A stretch of 64,000 bases of DNA from assembly GCF_023702635.1 (NCBI RefSeq), contig NZ_CP098455.1, forward strand, positions 124,001 through 188,000. Reading direction: 5' to 3'. This stretch comes from Spongiibacter taiwanensis. GTDB taxonomy: Bacteria > Pseudomonadota > Gammaproteobacteria > Pseudomonadales > Spongiibacteraceae. Positions 26,186-35,152 of the stretch are shown here, piece by piece (positions within the stretch are counted from its first letter, which is position 1; each line of letters begins with the position of its first letter). The position numbers and the translations under genes are program-made. The notes beneath the pieces are model-generated. The model saw only the letters and a list, made by a program, of their open reading frames with translations. It was not told the origin of the DNA and searched no databases.

Positions 26186-27580
26186 ATGCCAAACTTCAAA
26201 ACCATCCACACCGCCTACGCCCTAGAGCGCCTTGCTGCCGCTGAAATCAGCGGCGAGCCCATCAACCTGGTGGAGATCGCCGTGGGCGATGGCAACGGCA
26301 ACGAGGTCTATCCCGACGAAGGTCAGGCTACCCTGGTGCGGGAGCGCTTCCGCGATGTGGTCAACCGCGTATATCAAGACCCGGAAGACAACACCCGCTA
26401 TACCGCCGAGCTGATTATTCCTGCCACGGAAGGGGGGTTTACCCTGCGGGAAATTGGCGTGTTTGACGACCAGGGCGGGTTATTCGTTGTTGGCAACTTG
26501 CCGGAAACTTACAAGCCTACTGATGCCGATGGGGCCTTTTCCGATACGGTGGTCCGCGTTGAATTTGCCGTAAGCAATGCGGCGGTGATTACTCTGCAGG
26601 TCGACCCCAACGTGGCGGTGGCCACCCAAACGTGGATCATCAACAACATCAAAATGGCCACGCTCACACCAGGTGGCACCACGGGCCAGGTGCTGCGCAA
26701 GCAATCGAATACCGATGGCGATGTGGACTGGCAAGACCCAGACGTGGCCAATATCACCGTGGACACCATCGAGGAGGAACAGACCCTGGCCGACAGCCAA
26801 ACCCAGGTGGATTTGGCGGTGGTCAGCACCCGGGGGCTGGCGGTGTACATTGACGGCCAGCGCCTTTACCCCGGGGCAGGGGCGGACCAGTGGCAGAAGG
26901 CGGCGGCGCCCAATGACGAAACCCGCATCATACTCGGCCAAAGCTACACCGCCGGCACCAAGATCATTTGCGCCCAGAACGAGCCCACCGGCAGCGCGCC
27001 TGCGCCGCTGGAAAAGAGCAAAAACCTGTCTGATGTGGCCAGCGTGGCGACCGCCCGGGCAAACCTGAGCGTGTACAGCAAGGCCGAGGCAGATCAGAAG
27101 GCACCCCCGGGGCTGGTGGGCATGTTTGCCCGCAACTCTGCACCCACGGGCTGGCTCAAGGCGAACGGCGCACTGGTGAGCCGCACAGCCTATGCCAACC
27201 TCTTTGCTGCAATCGGCACCACCTTTGGTGCGGGCGATGGCTTTAACACCTTCGCGCTGCCGGATCTGCGGGGGGAGTTTATGCGAGGCTGGGATGATAG
27301 CCGCGGCATTGATTCCGGCCGGACTTTTGGCTCAGCCCAAGGCTCAGATAACAAGGCCCACACCCACTTTTCGTTTACCTCAGACACCGGCTCAGTTAAC
27401 CCGCAAAGCAGCCCCATCACCGCCAGCAATAGCCCGGTGCCAAAGAGCGCGACCGGGGGCGAGGCTAACGCCCATATTGCAGGTAAAACCGCCACGCCAT
27501 CGGTGGGCCTCACATCGTCAGCGGGTGGCAGTGAGTCTCGCCCGCGCAATATTGCCATGCTGGCCTGCATCAAGTATTAA
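26186..27580 (+). CDS. H: Tail fibre protein with tail-collar domain (P2 gpH-like)
   Basis: 464 aa. N-terminus MPNFKTIHTAYALERLAAAEISGEPINLVEIAVGDGNG… with LREIGVFDDQGGLFVVGNLPETYKPT is the P2/Mu tail-fibre attachment domain (DUF3751 type). Residues ~300-380 are a phage tail-collar domain (GMFARNSAPTGWLKANGALVSRTAYANLFAAIG… FALPDLRGEFMRGWDD). The Gly/Ser/Ala-rich end is variable. Second receptor-binding candidate besides the spike. Base composition returns to GC-rich. Confidence 0.92.
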   Translation: MPNFKTIHTAYALERLAAAEISGEPINLVEIAVGDGNGNEVYPDEGQATLVRERFRDVVNRVYQDPEDNTRYTAELIIPATEGGFTLREIGVFDDQGGLFVVGNLPETYKPTDADGAFSDTVVRVEFAVSNAAVITLQVDPNVAVATQTWIINNIKMATLTPGGTTGQVLRKQSNTDGDVDWQDPDVANITVDTIEEEQTLADSQTQVDLAVVSTRGLAVYIDGQRLYPGAGADQWQKAAAPNDETRIILGQSYTAGTKIICAQNEPTGSAPAPLEKSKNLSDVASVATARANLSVYSKAEADQKAPPGLVGMFARNSAPTGWLKANGALVSRTAYANLFAAIGTTFGAGDGFNTFALPDLRGEFMRGWDDSRGIDSGRTFGSAQGSDNKAHTHFSFTSDTGSVNPQSSPITASNSPVPKSATGGEANAHIAGKTATPSVGLTSSAGGSESRPRNIAMLACIKY

Positions 27581-27591
27581 AGGAGCTGCGC

Positions 27592-27864
27592 ATGATTGTT
27601 TATCAGCACGACGCTGCAGGGCTGTATCAGGGCGAAACCGAAGCCGACGAATCGCCCCTGGAACCGGGCAAGTTTTTATTGCCCGCTCGATGCACCGAAA
27701 CACCGCCACCGTCTGAAGTGCCCGAGGGAAAATGGCCGCGCTGGAACGGTCACAGCTGGGATCTGGTTAACGCGCCCGCCCAAGCAGAACCCGAAAACCC
27801 AGTGGCCAAGCTCCAGGCCTTTTTGCAGCAAAACCCCGACGTGGCACAGCTCATTTCCCAATAG
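27592..27864 (+). CDS. Small tail-fibre assembly-like protein
   Basis: 90 aa, 11 bp after the fibre gene with AAAGGAGCTGCGC upstream. Motif PEGKWPRWNGHSWDLV resembles the W-x-G-x-W-x-LV core of short gpG/tail-fibre assembly chaperones. Position after H, as gene G in P2, supports this. Confidence 0.7.
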   Translation: MIVYQHDAAGLYQGETEADESPLEPGKFLLPARCTETPPPSEVPEGKWPRWNGHSWDLVNAPAQAEPENPVAKLQAFLQQNPDVAQLISQ

Positions 27865-27876
27865 CCCACCATCTTA

Positions 27877-27894
27877 CCCCGCTGTATAGCGGGG
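27877..27894 (+). terminator. Hairpin after the V-to-fibre operon
   Basis: CCCCGCT-GTAT-AGCGGGG stem-loop 12 bp after the stop of the last gene, followed by only a short T run (GTTTACT). A moderate terminator candidate. It overlaps the dyad proposed at 27884-27900. Confidence 0.5.
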
Positions 27895-27900
27895 GTTTAC
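27884..27900 (+). promoter_or_regulatory. Putative late-activator dyad upstream of FI
   Basis: GTATA-GCGGGGG-TTTAC, then TCC. Matches the 14876 copy in the TGTAWAGC…GTTTACTCC frame and lies in the gap before FI, where P2 has its PF late promoter. Confidence 0.58.
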
Positions 27901-27976
27901 TCCTGCCGCTGCTTTAACGCGCATGGCAACCAGCGAAAAATGCGGGTAACGCAATCATTAATCGCTGGAGACCACC

Positions 27977-29482
27977 ATGTCTGACCAATATCACCACGGC
28001 GTCCGCATTATCGAAAAATCCGAAGGGGCGCGCCCAATCCGCACCGTAAATACGGCGGTGATTGGTCTGGTGGGTACCGCGCCAGACTCCACCCCAGCGG
28101 TGGCTGCCACCGGTCAAATTGGTGTTGTCGCTTCAGACACCGCCATCGCGCTCACCTCAGCACTGATCGGCCAGGCTGGCAACAGCGTTACCATTACCGT
28201 GATTGATACCGGCGAAGTGGACGAAGCACTGGCGGTAGCAATCGACGGCAACGACATCACCGTTACCCTCGCCACCGACGGCACAGGCGATGTCACCAGC
28301 ACCGCCGCTGATGTGATTAACGAGCTCACCAGCGAGGCGTCCGCCCTGGTCACCGCCGCCAATGCCACCGGCTCAGACGGCACCGGCGTAATGATTGCCG
28401 AGGCGAAAGTCACCCTTACCGGCGGCGTCAACGAACCCTTCCCCCTGAATACTCCCGTGTTGGTGCTGGGCAACCGGGCCAAAGCCGCCTTGCTGGATAG
28501 CACCGGCAAAGGCCTTGGCACCTTGCCCGCTGCCATGACCGCCATCTTTGATCAGATTGGCGCGATGGTCGTAGTAGTGCGCGTGGCAGAGGGCATTGAT
28601 GATGCCGCCACCACCACGAATGTGATTGGCTCGGTGGTAGACGGTAAGGCCACCGGCCTGCTGGCCCTGAAAGATGCCCAGGCCCAACTGGGCGTTAAAC
28701 CTCGCATTCTGGGTGTGCCGGGCTTGGATCACCTCACCGGCGTGATTGCGGCCATGGTGAGCGTGGCAGATGATCTGCGCGCCTTTGCCTATGCCTACAT
28801 TAGCGCCGACACCATGGAGGCCGCTGTTACCGCCCGCGATAGCTACGGCTCAAAGCGTCTTATGCTGCTATGGCCTGAATTTACCGGCTGGAACACCGCA
28901 CTGAATGCCGAGGTCGCGCTCACCTCAACCGCTCGCGCACTGGGTGTGCGTGCCCGTGCCGACAACGAGGTGGGCTGGCACAAAACCCTGTCCAACATCG
29001 AGGTTAACGGCGTAACCGGCATTTCCAAATCGGTGCATTTCGACCTCACCAACGTCAACACCGACGCCAACTACCTCAACGGCAACGAAATCACCACGCT
29101 CATTCGCAGCAGTGGCTTCCGCTTCTGGGGTTCGCGCACCTGCTCCAACGACCCGGTGTTTGCCTTTGAGTCTGCCGCCCGCACTGGCGATATTCTGGCT
29201 GACACCATTGCCGAGGCGCACATGTGGGCGATGGATAAGCCCATGAGCAAGGTGCTGATCAAAGAGATTGTGGAGGGCATTAACGCCAAATTCCGCAGCC
29301 TCAAGGCCAGCGGCTACATTGTGGACGCCTATGCCTACGTGGATACCGATCTGAACACCACCGAGCAGCTGGCAGCGGGCAAGCTCACCATCAGCTACGA
29401 CTACACCCCCGTGCCGCCGCTGGAAGACCTCACCTTCATCCAGACCATTACCGACCGTTACCTGGTGCAACTGGTCGCCTAA
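27977..29482 (+). CDS. FI: Tail sheath protein with extra domain (P2 gpFI)
   Basis: 501 aa, about 100 longer than P2 gpFI (396). MSDQYHHGVRIIEKSEGARPIRTVNTAVIGLVGTAPD opens the protein, and the sheath core resumes at NEPFPLNTPVLVLGNRAKAALLD and RILGVPGLDH, ending TIMTITDRY-like LTFIQTITDRYLVQL. The extra part (residues ~45-155) is Thr/Ala/Asp-rich with beta-type repeats, probably a surface-exposed insertion. Contractile sheath. Confidence 0.95.
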   Translation: MSDQYHHGVRIIEKSEGARPIRTVNTAVIGLVGTAPDSTPAVAATGQIGVVASDTAIALTSALIGQAGNSVTITVIDTGEVDEALAVAIDGNDITVTLATDGTGDVTSTAADVINELTSEASALVTAANATGSDGTGVMIAEAKVTLTGGVNEPFPLNTPVLVLGNRAKAALLDSTGKGLGTLPAAMTAIFDQIGAMVVVVRVAEGIDDAATTTNVIGSVVDGKATGLLALKDAQAQLGVKPRILGVPGLDHLTGVIAAMVSVADDLRAFAYAYISADTMEAAVTARDSYGSKRLMLLWPEFTGWNTALNAEVALTSTARALGVRARADNEVGWHKTLSNIEVNGVTGISKSVHFDLTNVNTDANYLNGNEITTLIRSSGFRFWGSRTCSNDPVFAFESAARTGDILADTIAEAHMWAMDKPMSKVLIKEIVEGINAKFRSLKASGYIVDAYAYVDTDLNTTEQLAAGKLTISYDYTPVPPLEDLTFIQTITDRYLVQLVA

Positions 29483-29522
29483 GCGCGCCTGACGCCATCC
29501 ACTCAATCACCGGAGAGCAACC

Positions 29523-30035
29523 ATGCTGCCCAAGAAACTCAAGAACTTTAACCTGTTTGCCGACGGTGAAAACTTTGTTGGCAAGGTGGACGAAATCACG
29601 CTGCCCAACCTTGAGCGCAAAATGGAAGAAATGCGCCCCGGTGGCTTTAACGCCCCGGTCGACAGCGACATGGGCATGAACAAGCTCACGTCGTCTTTCC
29701 GCCTGCACGAAATGGCCGCCAGCGTGTTGCGTCAGTTTGGTGTAACCACGGTAGACGGCGTGGCCCTGCGCTTTCTGGGTGCCGCTGTGAGCGATGGTGA
29801 CACCAGTCGCACCGATGCCATTGAAGTGGTTATGCGCGGGCGCTACAGCGGCCTGGAGCTGCCCAGCGGCTACAAAGCCGGGGAGTCGGGCATGCTCAAC
29901 TGCACGGCCAGTCTCAGCTATTTCAAATATGTTGTGAACGGCGAAACCCTGATCGAAATCGACGTGATCAACATGATTGAAAACGTGGGCGGCACTGACC
30001 GCCTGGCGGGCCAGCGTAACGCACTGGGGCTTTAA
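29523..30035 (+). CDS. FII: Major tail tube protein (P2 gpFII)
   Basis: 170 aa (P2 gpFII 172). LPKKLKNFNLFADGENFVGKVDEITLPNLERKMEEMRPGGFNAPVDSDMGMNKL is diagnostic of the family. Forms the inner tube through which DNA passes. Confidence 0.97.
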   Translation: MLPKKLKNFNLFADGENFVGKVDEITLPNLERKMEEMRPGGFNAPVDSDMGMNKLTSSFRLHEMAASVLRQFGVTTVDGVALRFLGAAVSDGDTSRTDAIEVVMRGRYSGLELPSGYKAGESGMLNCTASLSYFKYVVNGETLIEIDVINMIENVGGTDRLAGQRNALGL

Positions 30036-30061
30036 TAGATTCTTAAAATCTTGAGGCGGCC

Positions 30062-30292
30062 ATGATCCTGATTCTTTTCTTAATGCTTTTATCGCTGCTG
30101 CTGGGTTTTGCGTTGGGTTGGGAGAAGGCGCATCTAACGGTAGCGAGAGAGTGTGAGTTGCTTGGCCGCTTTTATGTAGAGAAAAAAGTTTATCACTGCC
30201 ATTTACAGGCATCTGATGAGGAAACAGGGGCAAACCATGACAGAAAAAAACCACAGCCTGATCACGCTGAAAAAACCGATCAAACGCGGTGA
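30062..30292 (+). CDS. Small membrane protein inserted between FII and E
   Basis: 76 aa. N-terminal hydrophobic helix (ILILFLMLLSLLLGFALGW) and a charged tail. Preceded by GAGGCGGCC. Its last 56 bases overlap the start of E in another frame. Not part of the standard P2 set; function unknown. Confidence 0.55.
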   Translation: MILILFLMLLSLLLGFALGWEKAHLTVARECELLGRFYVEKKVYHCHLQASDEETGANHDRKKPQPDHAEKTDQTR

Positions 30293-30506
30293 GCAGGAAA
30301 TTACCGAACTCACTCTGCGCAAGCCCAATACCGGCGCACTGCGTGGCTGCCGTCTTTCCATGCTGCTGAACTCCGATGTAGACAGCCTGATTACCGTGTT
30401 GCCGCGTATCACCGAGCCTGCCCTGACCGAGCAAGACATTGCCGACATGGATGTTAAAGACCTGGTCAGCTGCGCCGGGGAGGTAGTCGGTTTTTTGACC
30501 GAATAG
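30237..30506 (+). CDS. E: Tail assembly chaperone (P2 gpE)
   Basis: 89 aa. ITLKKPIKRGEQEITELTLRKPNTGALRGCRLSMLL and DVKDLVSCAGEVVGFL are gpE-type. The end of the gene carries the T TTT TTG heptamer used in P2 for -1 frameshifting into E'. Chaperones the tape measure during tail assembly. Confidence 0.92.
   Translation: MTEKNHSLITLKKPIKRGEQEITELTLRKPNTGALRGCRLSMLLNSDVDSLITVLPRITEPALTEQDIADMDVKDLVSCAGEVVGFLTE
30491..30497 (+). promoter_or_regulatory. Programmed -1 frameshift heptamer (E / E')
   Basis: T TTT TTG, with zero-frame codons TTT (30492) and TTG (30495) of gene E. After a -1 slip the frame is open from GAC 30497 through to the E' stop at 30673. Same heptamer and placement as in phage P2. 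Confidence 0.88.
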
Positions 30507-30520
30507 GGCAGCAGGCAGGC

Positions 30521-30673
30521 ATGCCACTGCCCGACCAGGTGGAAGAGGCCATGGCAAATGTTGCCGTAATCTTCCACTGGCCGCCCTCAGAAATGGCAGC
30601 AATGCCCTTGGCCGACCTGGCCATGTGGGAGCAAAAAGCGCGGGACCGATCCGGCAACACTAAACCCAACTGA
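30521..30673 (+). CDS. E': Tail assembly frameshift domain E' (P2 GpE+E')
   Basis: 50 codons from an internal ATG; normally made as a -1 frameshift extension of E (frame open from 30497). VAVIFHWPPSEMAAMPLADLAMWEQKARDR is the GpE' signature. The fused E-E' product and E alone are both needed for tail length control in P2. Confidence 0.9.
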   Translation: MPLPDQVEEAMANVAVIFHWPPSEMAAMPLADLAMWEQKARDRSGNTKPN

Positions 30674-30687
30674 ACCCGGTAACGCAC

Positions 30688-33090
30688 ATGAGCAATAACC
30701 TCAATAGCACGCTAACGCTTCGCATTGTTGATCAGTGGAGTGGACCTGCAAAAAAGCTGGCTGGCATCAACAGTGAGCTAGCAAGAAAACTCTCTGCAAC
30801 CGGAAACGAGCTCAAAAATATTGGCAACCAGCGCAAAGCGGTGGCCCGCCTCAAAGAATATGAGCTTGCATCCAGCAAAGCCAAAGAAGCATCAAGTCAA
30901 GCTGCAGAAAAAGTAAAGCAGTTGCGCCTTGCCCGTGAAAAAGAAGCGGAACAGCTAAAGGTTGCCCGTGCCGAACTGCATAAGCTGCAGGACTTGAAAG
31001 CCAGCGGCGTAAAAGTCGATGCGAAAGAGATCGCCAATTTAAAGCGCCAGGCCAAAGAAAATAAAACCCTCATCCGCGAGCATGAGCGGGCAGAAAAGGC
31101 CCTGGAACAAACCACCAAGCAGCGGCGTCTTGCGGCGGAGCGGTCGGTGGCGCTGCGGAAGAAGCTAAAAGCAGAGGGCATCGAAACAAGGGAGCTGGCT
31201 GCCGAACAAAAGCGCCTGGGCGCCGCCTACGCTCAGACTCAAGACAGAATAAAGGCGGTGGCCAGGGCTCATGGCCAGCTGGAAGCCGCCGAATCAAAGC
31301 ACAACGAGACTTTGCAGAAAGCCGCTAACACCACCATTGTGGCGGCAGGGCTGGACCGGGTTGGCCGGGGTGCGCTGAATTTTCTGCGCGGGCCCACTGC
31401 CCAGGCCATTGCGTTTGAATCAGCGATGGCAGATGTGAAAAAGGTGGTGGAATTTGATAACCCTGCCCAATTCAAAGACTTTGCTGCCACCCTCCTGCAG
31501 ATGACCCGCAGCATTCCCATAGCCAAAGAGGGGCTGGCCGCCATTGCCGCCCAAGGTGGGCAATTGGGCGTGGATCGCGGCGCGCTGCCGGGCTTTGTTG
31601 AAACCGCCGCCAAAATGTCTACCGCCTTTGACATGCTGCCCGATCAGGCCGGTGAGGCCATGGCCAAGCTCAGCAACGTATACCAGGTGCCGATCGCTGA
31701 AATGGGTAACCTGGGTGATGCCGTCAACCACCTGTCTGACAACACCGCCGCCAAGGCCAAGGAGATTGTGGACGTACTCTTGCGGGTGGGCGGTACCGCC
31801 ACCCAGTTTGGTCTCACTACCGTGCAAACCGCTGCCCTGGGTGACGCTTTTGTGGCCCTGGGCAAAAAGCCCGAGGTGGCTGGCACCGCCATTAACGCCA
31901 TGCTCAACAAGCTGCAAACCGCCACCAAGCAGGGGGCCAAGTTTCAGGACGCGCTGGACGAAATCGGCATCTCTGCCGACACCATGGAATCCATGATTGC
32001 CCAAAACGGGCAGGGTGCGCTGGATGAGTTTCTGGCGGCACTCTCACAAATCGACAAACAGGCCCGCGCCGGGGTGCTCACTGATCTGTTTGGGCTTGAG
32101 TATTCCGACGATATTTCACTGCTGGCGGGCAATCTGCAGGTGTACAAAAAGGCATTGGATAAAGTAGCCGACAGCGCAGATTTTGCTGGCAGCATGTCCA
32201 GAGAAGCTGAAAACCGCGCTGCGACCAGAGAGAACCAATTAATCCTTTTGCAAAATCGCTGGGATGAATTTCAGACCAAGCTGGGTAATGAGCTGTTACC
32301 AGTAATCGATTGGGTTGCTGGTGCGGCAACCCGATTAATTGATGCCCTCGACTGGCTAACCGATAAATTCCCCGGCGCCAGCAAGGTCGCAATGATATTA
32401 GTGGGTGGATTAGGTGCGCTTGCCTTGGCAGTGGCGCCGGTGTTGGTGGCCATTGCCGCCCTTCGGGTGGCCATTTCCGGGCTGGGCGTGAGCGCTAAAC
32501 GGGCGGCACTGCAAAATGCGGCCGGAGGTTTAGGCGGTGCAGTAGCCGGCGGCGGCAAGGGCGGTGGCCTGAAGGGTTTGGCGCGGGGGCTGGGCTCTAA
32601 GGCCGGGTTAATTGGTGCGGGTATTGGTGCGCTGTCCATCGGTAGCACGTTGATGAGCGACAACCCCAATATCAATAAAGGGCTGGAGGTCTCCAAAGAC
32701 CTTGGCGGCATGGGTGGCGCACTGGCTGGCGGTGCGGCCGGTGCGGCACTGGGCTCAGTGGTGCCCATTGTCGGTACCGCCATTGGTGGCCTGGTAGGCG
32801 CCATTGCCGGTGGTATGGGCGGCGAGTGGTTTGGCAACAAGGTGGGCGACTGGGTGTTTGGCAACAAAGGCGCTGACGTCGCCAAGGCCAGTGTGCCGGT
32901 CAGCAGTGGGGCCCCGGTGGTGGCCGCTGGCGCCGCTGGTGGCCAGAACTATACCGACGCCAGCCAGTACACCATTAACGTCCACCAGCAGCCCGGCGAA
33001 AACGCCGATGCCCTGGTGAAAAAGACCATTGATGAAATTGACCGCCGCAAAACCCGCCGCCGGGGTGGGTCATACGCGGACCACTCGTGA
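30688..33090 (+). CDS. T: Tail tape measure protein (P2 gpT)
   Basis: 800 aa (P2 gpT 815). Long N-terminal coiled coil (~40-210), TP901-type tape-measure core around FESAMADVKKVVEFDNPAQF and AAIAAQGGQLGVDRGALPGF, then hydrophobic and Gly/Ala-rich segments (~570-720). Its length sets the tail length, so the tail should be close to that of P2. Confidence 0.95.
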   Translation: MSNNLNSTLTLRIVDQWSGPAKKLAGINSELARKLSATGNELKNIGNQRKAVARLKEYELASSKAKEASSQAAEKVKQLRLAREKEAEQLKVARAELHKLQDLKASGVKVDAKEIANLKRQAKENKTLIREHERAEKALEQTTKQRRLAAERSVALRKKLKAEGIETRELAAEQKRLGAAYAQTQDRIKAVARAHGQLEAAESKHNETLQKAANTTIVAAGLDRVGRGALNFLRGPTAQAIAFESAMADVKKVVEFDNPAQFKDFAATLLQMTRSIPIAKEGLAAIAAQGGQLGVDRGALPGFVETAAKMSTAFDMLPDQAGEAMAKLSNVYQVPIAEMGNLGDAVNHLSDNTAAKAKEIVDVLLRVGGTATQFGLTTVQTAALGDAFVALGKKPEVAGTAINAMLNKLQTATKQGAKFQDALDEIGISADTMESMIAQNGQGALDEFLAALSQIDKQARAGVLTDLFGLEYSDDISLLAGNLQVYKKALDKVADSADFAGSMSREAENRAATRENQLILLQNRWDEFQTKLGNELLPVIDWVAGAATRLIDALDWLTDKFPGASKVAMILVGGLGALALAVAPVLVAIAALRVAISGLGVSAKRAALQNAAGGLGGAVAGGGKGGGLKGLARGLGSKAGLIGAGIGALSIGSTLMSDNPNINKGLEVSKDLGGMGGALAGGAAGAALGSVVPIVGTAIGGLVGAIAGGMGGEWFGNKVGDWVFGNKGADVAKASVPVSSGAPVVAAGAAGGQNYTDASQYTINVHQQPGENADALVKKTIDEIDRRKTRRRGGSYADHS

Positions 33091-33100
33091 GGGCTAAGCC

Positions 33101-33547
33101 ATGCTGATGTCGCTGGGCTTGTTTGTATTCTCCATAGACTCGCTGGCCTATGACCGTCTGCAACGCAGCACCCAATGGCGTTGGGCGGCCAATAACCGCT
33201 TGGGTGAGCGTCCCGCCCATCAATTTACCGGCCCCGGTGAAGACCGCATTACCCTCAGCGGCACCCTGGCCCACGACATTACCGGCGACGGTCAGCGCCT
33301 GCAGGATCTGCGCGACCTGGGCGACAGCGGCAAAGCCTGGGTGCTGATGCAGGGCGATGGCGTTCACCAGGGATTTTGGTTTATCGACTCGGTGGAGGAG
33401 AACGCCAGTTATTTTTTCCCCGATGGCACCCCGCGCAAAATTGAATTTACCGTGGTGCTCAATCGCAACAATGACGGCGAAACCGACACCATCGGCACCC
33501 TGGCTATGAACGGCACCGGCAACCCCGAAACGGCCCGCACAGCATGA
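33101..33547 (+). CDS. U: Tail protein (P2 gpU)
   Basis: 148 aa. GLFVFSIDSLAYDRLQRSTQWRWAANNRLGERPAHQFTGPGEDRITLSGTL and GFWFIDSVEENASYFFPDG are classic gpU. Overlaps D by 4 bp. Confidence 0.95.
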   Translation: MLMSLGLFVFSIDSLAYDRLQRSTQWRWAANNRLGERPAHQFTGPGEDRITLSGTLAHDITGDGQRLQDLRDLGDSGKAWVLMQGDGVHQGFWFIDSVEENASYFFPDGTPRKIEFTVVLNRNNDGETDTIGTLAMNGTGNPETARTA

Positions 33548-34527
33548 CCCCCATTGCCGCCATTACTGCCAACGGCATTGCCCTGGCCACCGAGGTGCAA
33601 AAGCGCATTATCAGCGTGAGTTACCACGACGCCAGCGGCACCACAGCCGACCAGCTAGTGCTGGAGCTAGACGACAGCGACGGCACCCTGAACATTCCCC
33701 CCAAGGGCGCTGAGCTTACCCTGCAACTGGGCTACAAAGGCAAAGCCCTGCACAACAAGGGCACATTCACCGTAGACGATGTGGAGCATGCCGGCCCGCC
33801 GGATAAGCTGATCATCACCGCCCGCAGCGCTAACTTCCGCGAAGAGTTCAAAACGCTGCGCTCTACCCACTGGGAGCCCGGCACCACCCTGGGCGCGCTG
33901 GTGGCCACCATCGCCGAGCGCTACAACCTGGCGCCAAAGGTGGCCCCCGATCTGGCCGATCTTGCGCTGGCGCAACTCAACCAAACCGCCGAATCAGACA
34001 GCGCCTTTCTTAACCGCATTGGCAAACAGTTTGATGCGGTGGCCACCAGCAAAAACGGCTACCTGTTGTTTTTCCCCAAAGGGCAGGGCGCCACCGCCAG
34101 CGGTGCGGCCTTGCCGATGGCTACCATTGCCAAAAACCAGACCACCGACCACCGCTACAAAACGGCCGACCGCAACAGCCGCTTCACGGGCGTCACCGCC
34201 CGCTGGTACAACAACGACACCGCCCAAACCGAGACCGTCACCGTGGGTGAGGCAGGCTACACCAAACAGATCCGCGACCCACTGCCAGACGAGCAGCAAG
34301 CAGGGGAGGCAGCAAAAGCCGAGTGGGCACGTATTCAGCGCGGTGACGCCACCATGAGCATCACCGTAGAACCAGGCCGACCCGAGCTGGTAAACGGCCA
34401 GCCAGTGGCACTGAGCGGGTGGAAAGGGGATATCGACGCCCACAGCTGGGTGATCGAGGATTTGAATCACACCGCCAGCGACAGTGGGCTCGTCACGGCG
34501 GTGGAGTTGGTGACTAAAAAGGGGTGA
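33544..34527 (+). CDS. D: Late control / tail hub protein (P2 gpD)
   Basis: 327 aa (P2 gpD 387). DQLVLELDDSDGTLNIPPKGAELTLQLGYKG and LNRIGKQFDAVATSKNGYLLFFPKG match gpD. Baseplate hub below the spike V. Last structural gene; the two genes after it are cargo. Confidence 0.95.
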   Translation: MTPIAAITANGIALATEVQKRIISVSYHDASGTTADQLVLELDDSDGTLNIPPKGAELTLQLGYKGKALHNKGTFTVDDVEHAGPPDKLIITARSANFREEFKTLRSTHWEPGTTLGALVATIAERYNLAPKVAPDLADLALAQLNQTAESDSAFLNRIGKQFDAVATSKNGYLLFFPKGQGATASGAALPMATIAKNQTTDHRYKTADRNSRFTGVTARWYNNDTAQTETVTVGEAGYTKQIRDPLPDEQQAGEAAKAEWARIQRGDATMSITVEPGRPELVNGQPVALSGWKGDIDAHSWVIEDLNHTASDSGLVTAVELVTKKG

Positions 34528-34651
34528 GGTTATTTTCTAACGCTCTTTCCCTTGTCTGAGTTTCTCACTGAGACCGTTTCGGGCTGATGCGATTCGGATT
34601 CAGTAGGTTTTGGCTTTGGGGTAGTATCTTCGTTCGACATTGGAGGCTCCT

Positions 34652-35152
34652 ATGGGTGGTATCTCATATCAACAACGGGTTATTTTTGAACGGGTTTCAG
34701 AGAACAACGAGAAATTTGCTCGACTCAATAACGATATGAAGAACAGAGCAAATTTTATTACCGCAGCCTCGACTGCCATTGTCGGCATCATCACGGCAGC
34801 GAAATTTTTACCAGACTCCGCATCGAGCCGCGGTTTTGAGTTTGCATTTTTGAGCTTGGTTTGCCTTTGCTCAATAGGCATATACTGGTTTGCAGCCTTA
34901 ATCTGGAAAGGCGGCAACACCGCGCTCACTGGCACATTCGACGTGGATAAACTGTATGACTCGTATATCTCAAAGGACATCGATGTGGCGTACTGCAACA
35001 TGCTGACTGATCTATGCAGCGCCTTTGAGCAAAACGAAAAGGAAAATGCAGCGCGGGGCCGGTATTTAGACAGGATGGTCCAGTTTTTTATATTGCAGCT
35101 TGTTTTTCTTGCCATATCCATTGGCTGGGCGTCCTTCGCTTCCTTGCTTTGA
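34652..35152 (+). CDS. Three-TM membrane protein, cargo after gene D
   Basis: 166 aa from ATG 34652 (TGGAGG 5 bases upstream). Soluble N-terminus, two adjacent TM helices (ITAASTAIVGIITAAKFL; FLSLVCLCSIGIYWFAALIW), a ~70-residue cytosolic part and a C-terminal TM helix. The layout recalls SLATT-like membrane effectors, but no diagnostic motif was seen. Ends directly at the convergent nuclease gene. AT-richer than the structural genes. Function unknown; candidate exclusion or defence gene. Confidence 0.65.
   Translation: MGGISYQQRVIFERVSENNEKFARLNNDMKNRANFITAASTAIVGIITAAKFLPDSASSRGFEFAFLSLVCLCSIGIYWFAALIWKGGNTALTGTFDVDKLYDSYISKDIDVAYCNMLTDLCSAFEQNEKENAARGRYLDRMVQFFILQLVFLAISIGWASFASLL

Noticed and set aside
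27946-27962. GTAAC-N7-TTAAT as the late-activator site before FI
   Set aside because: Too close to the FI start (15 bp) and a poorer match than the GTATA-N7-TTTAC site at 27884.
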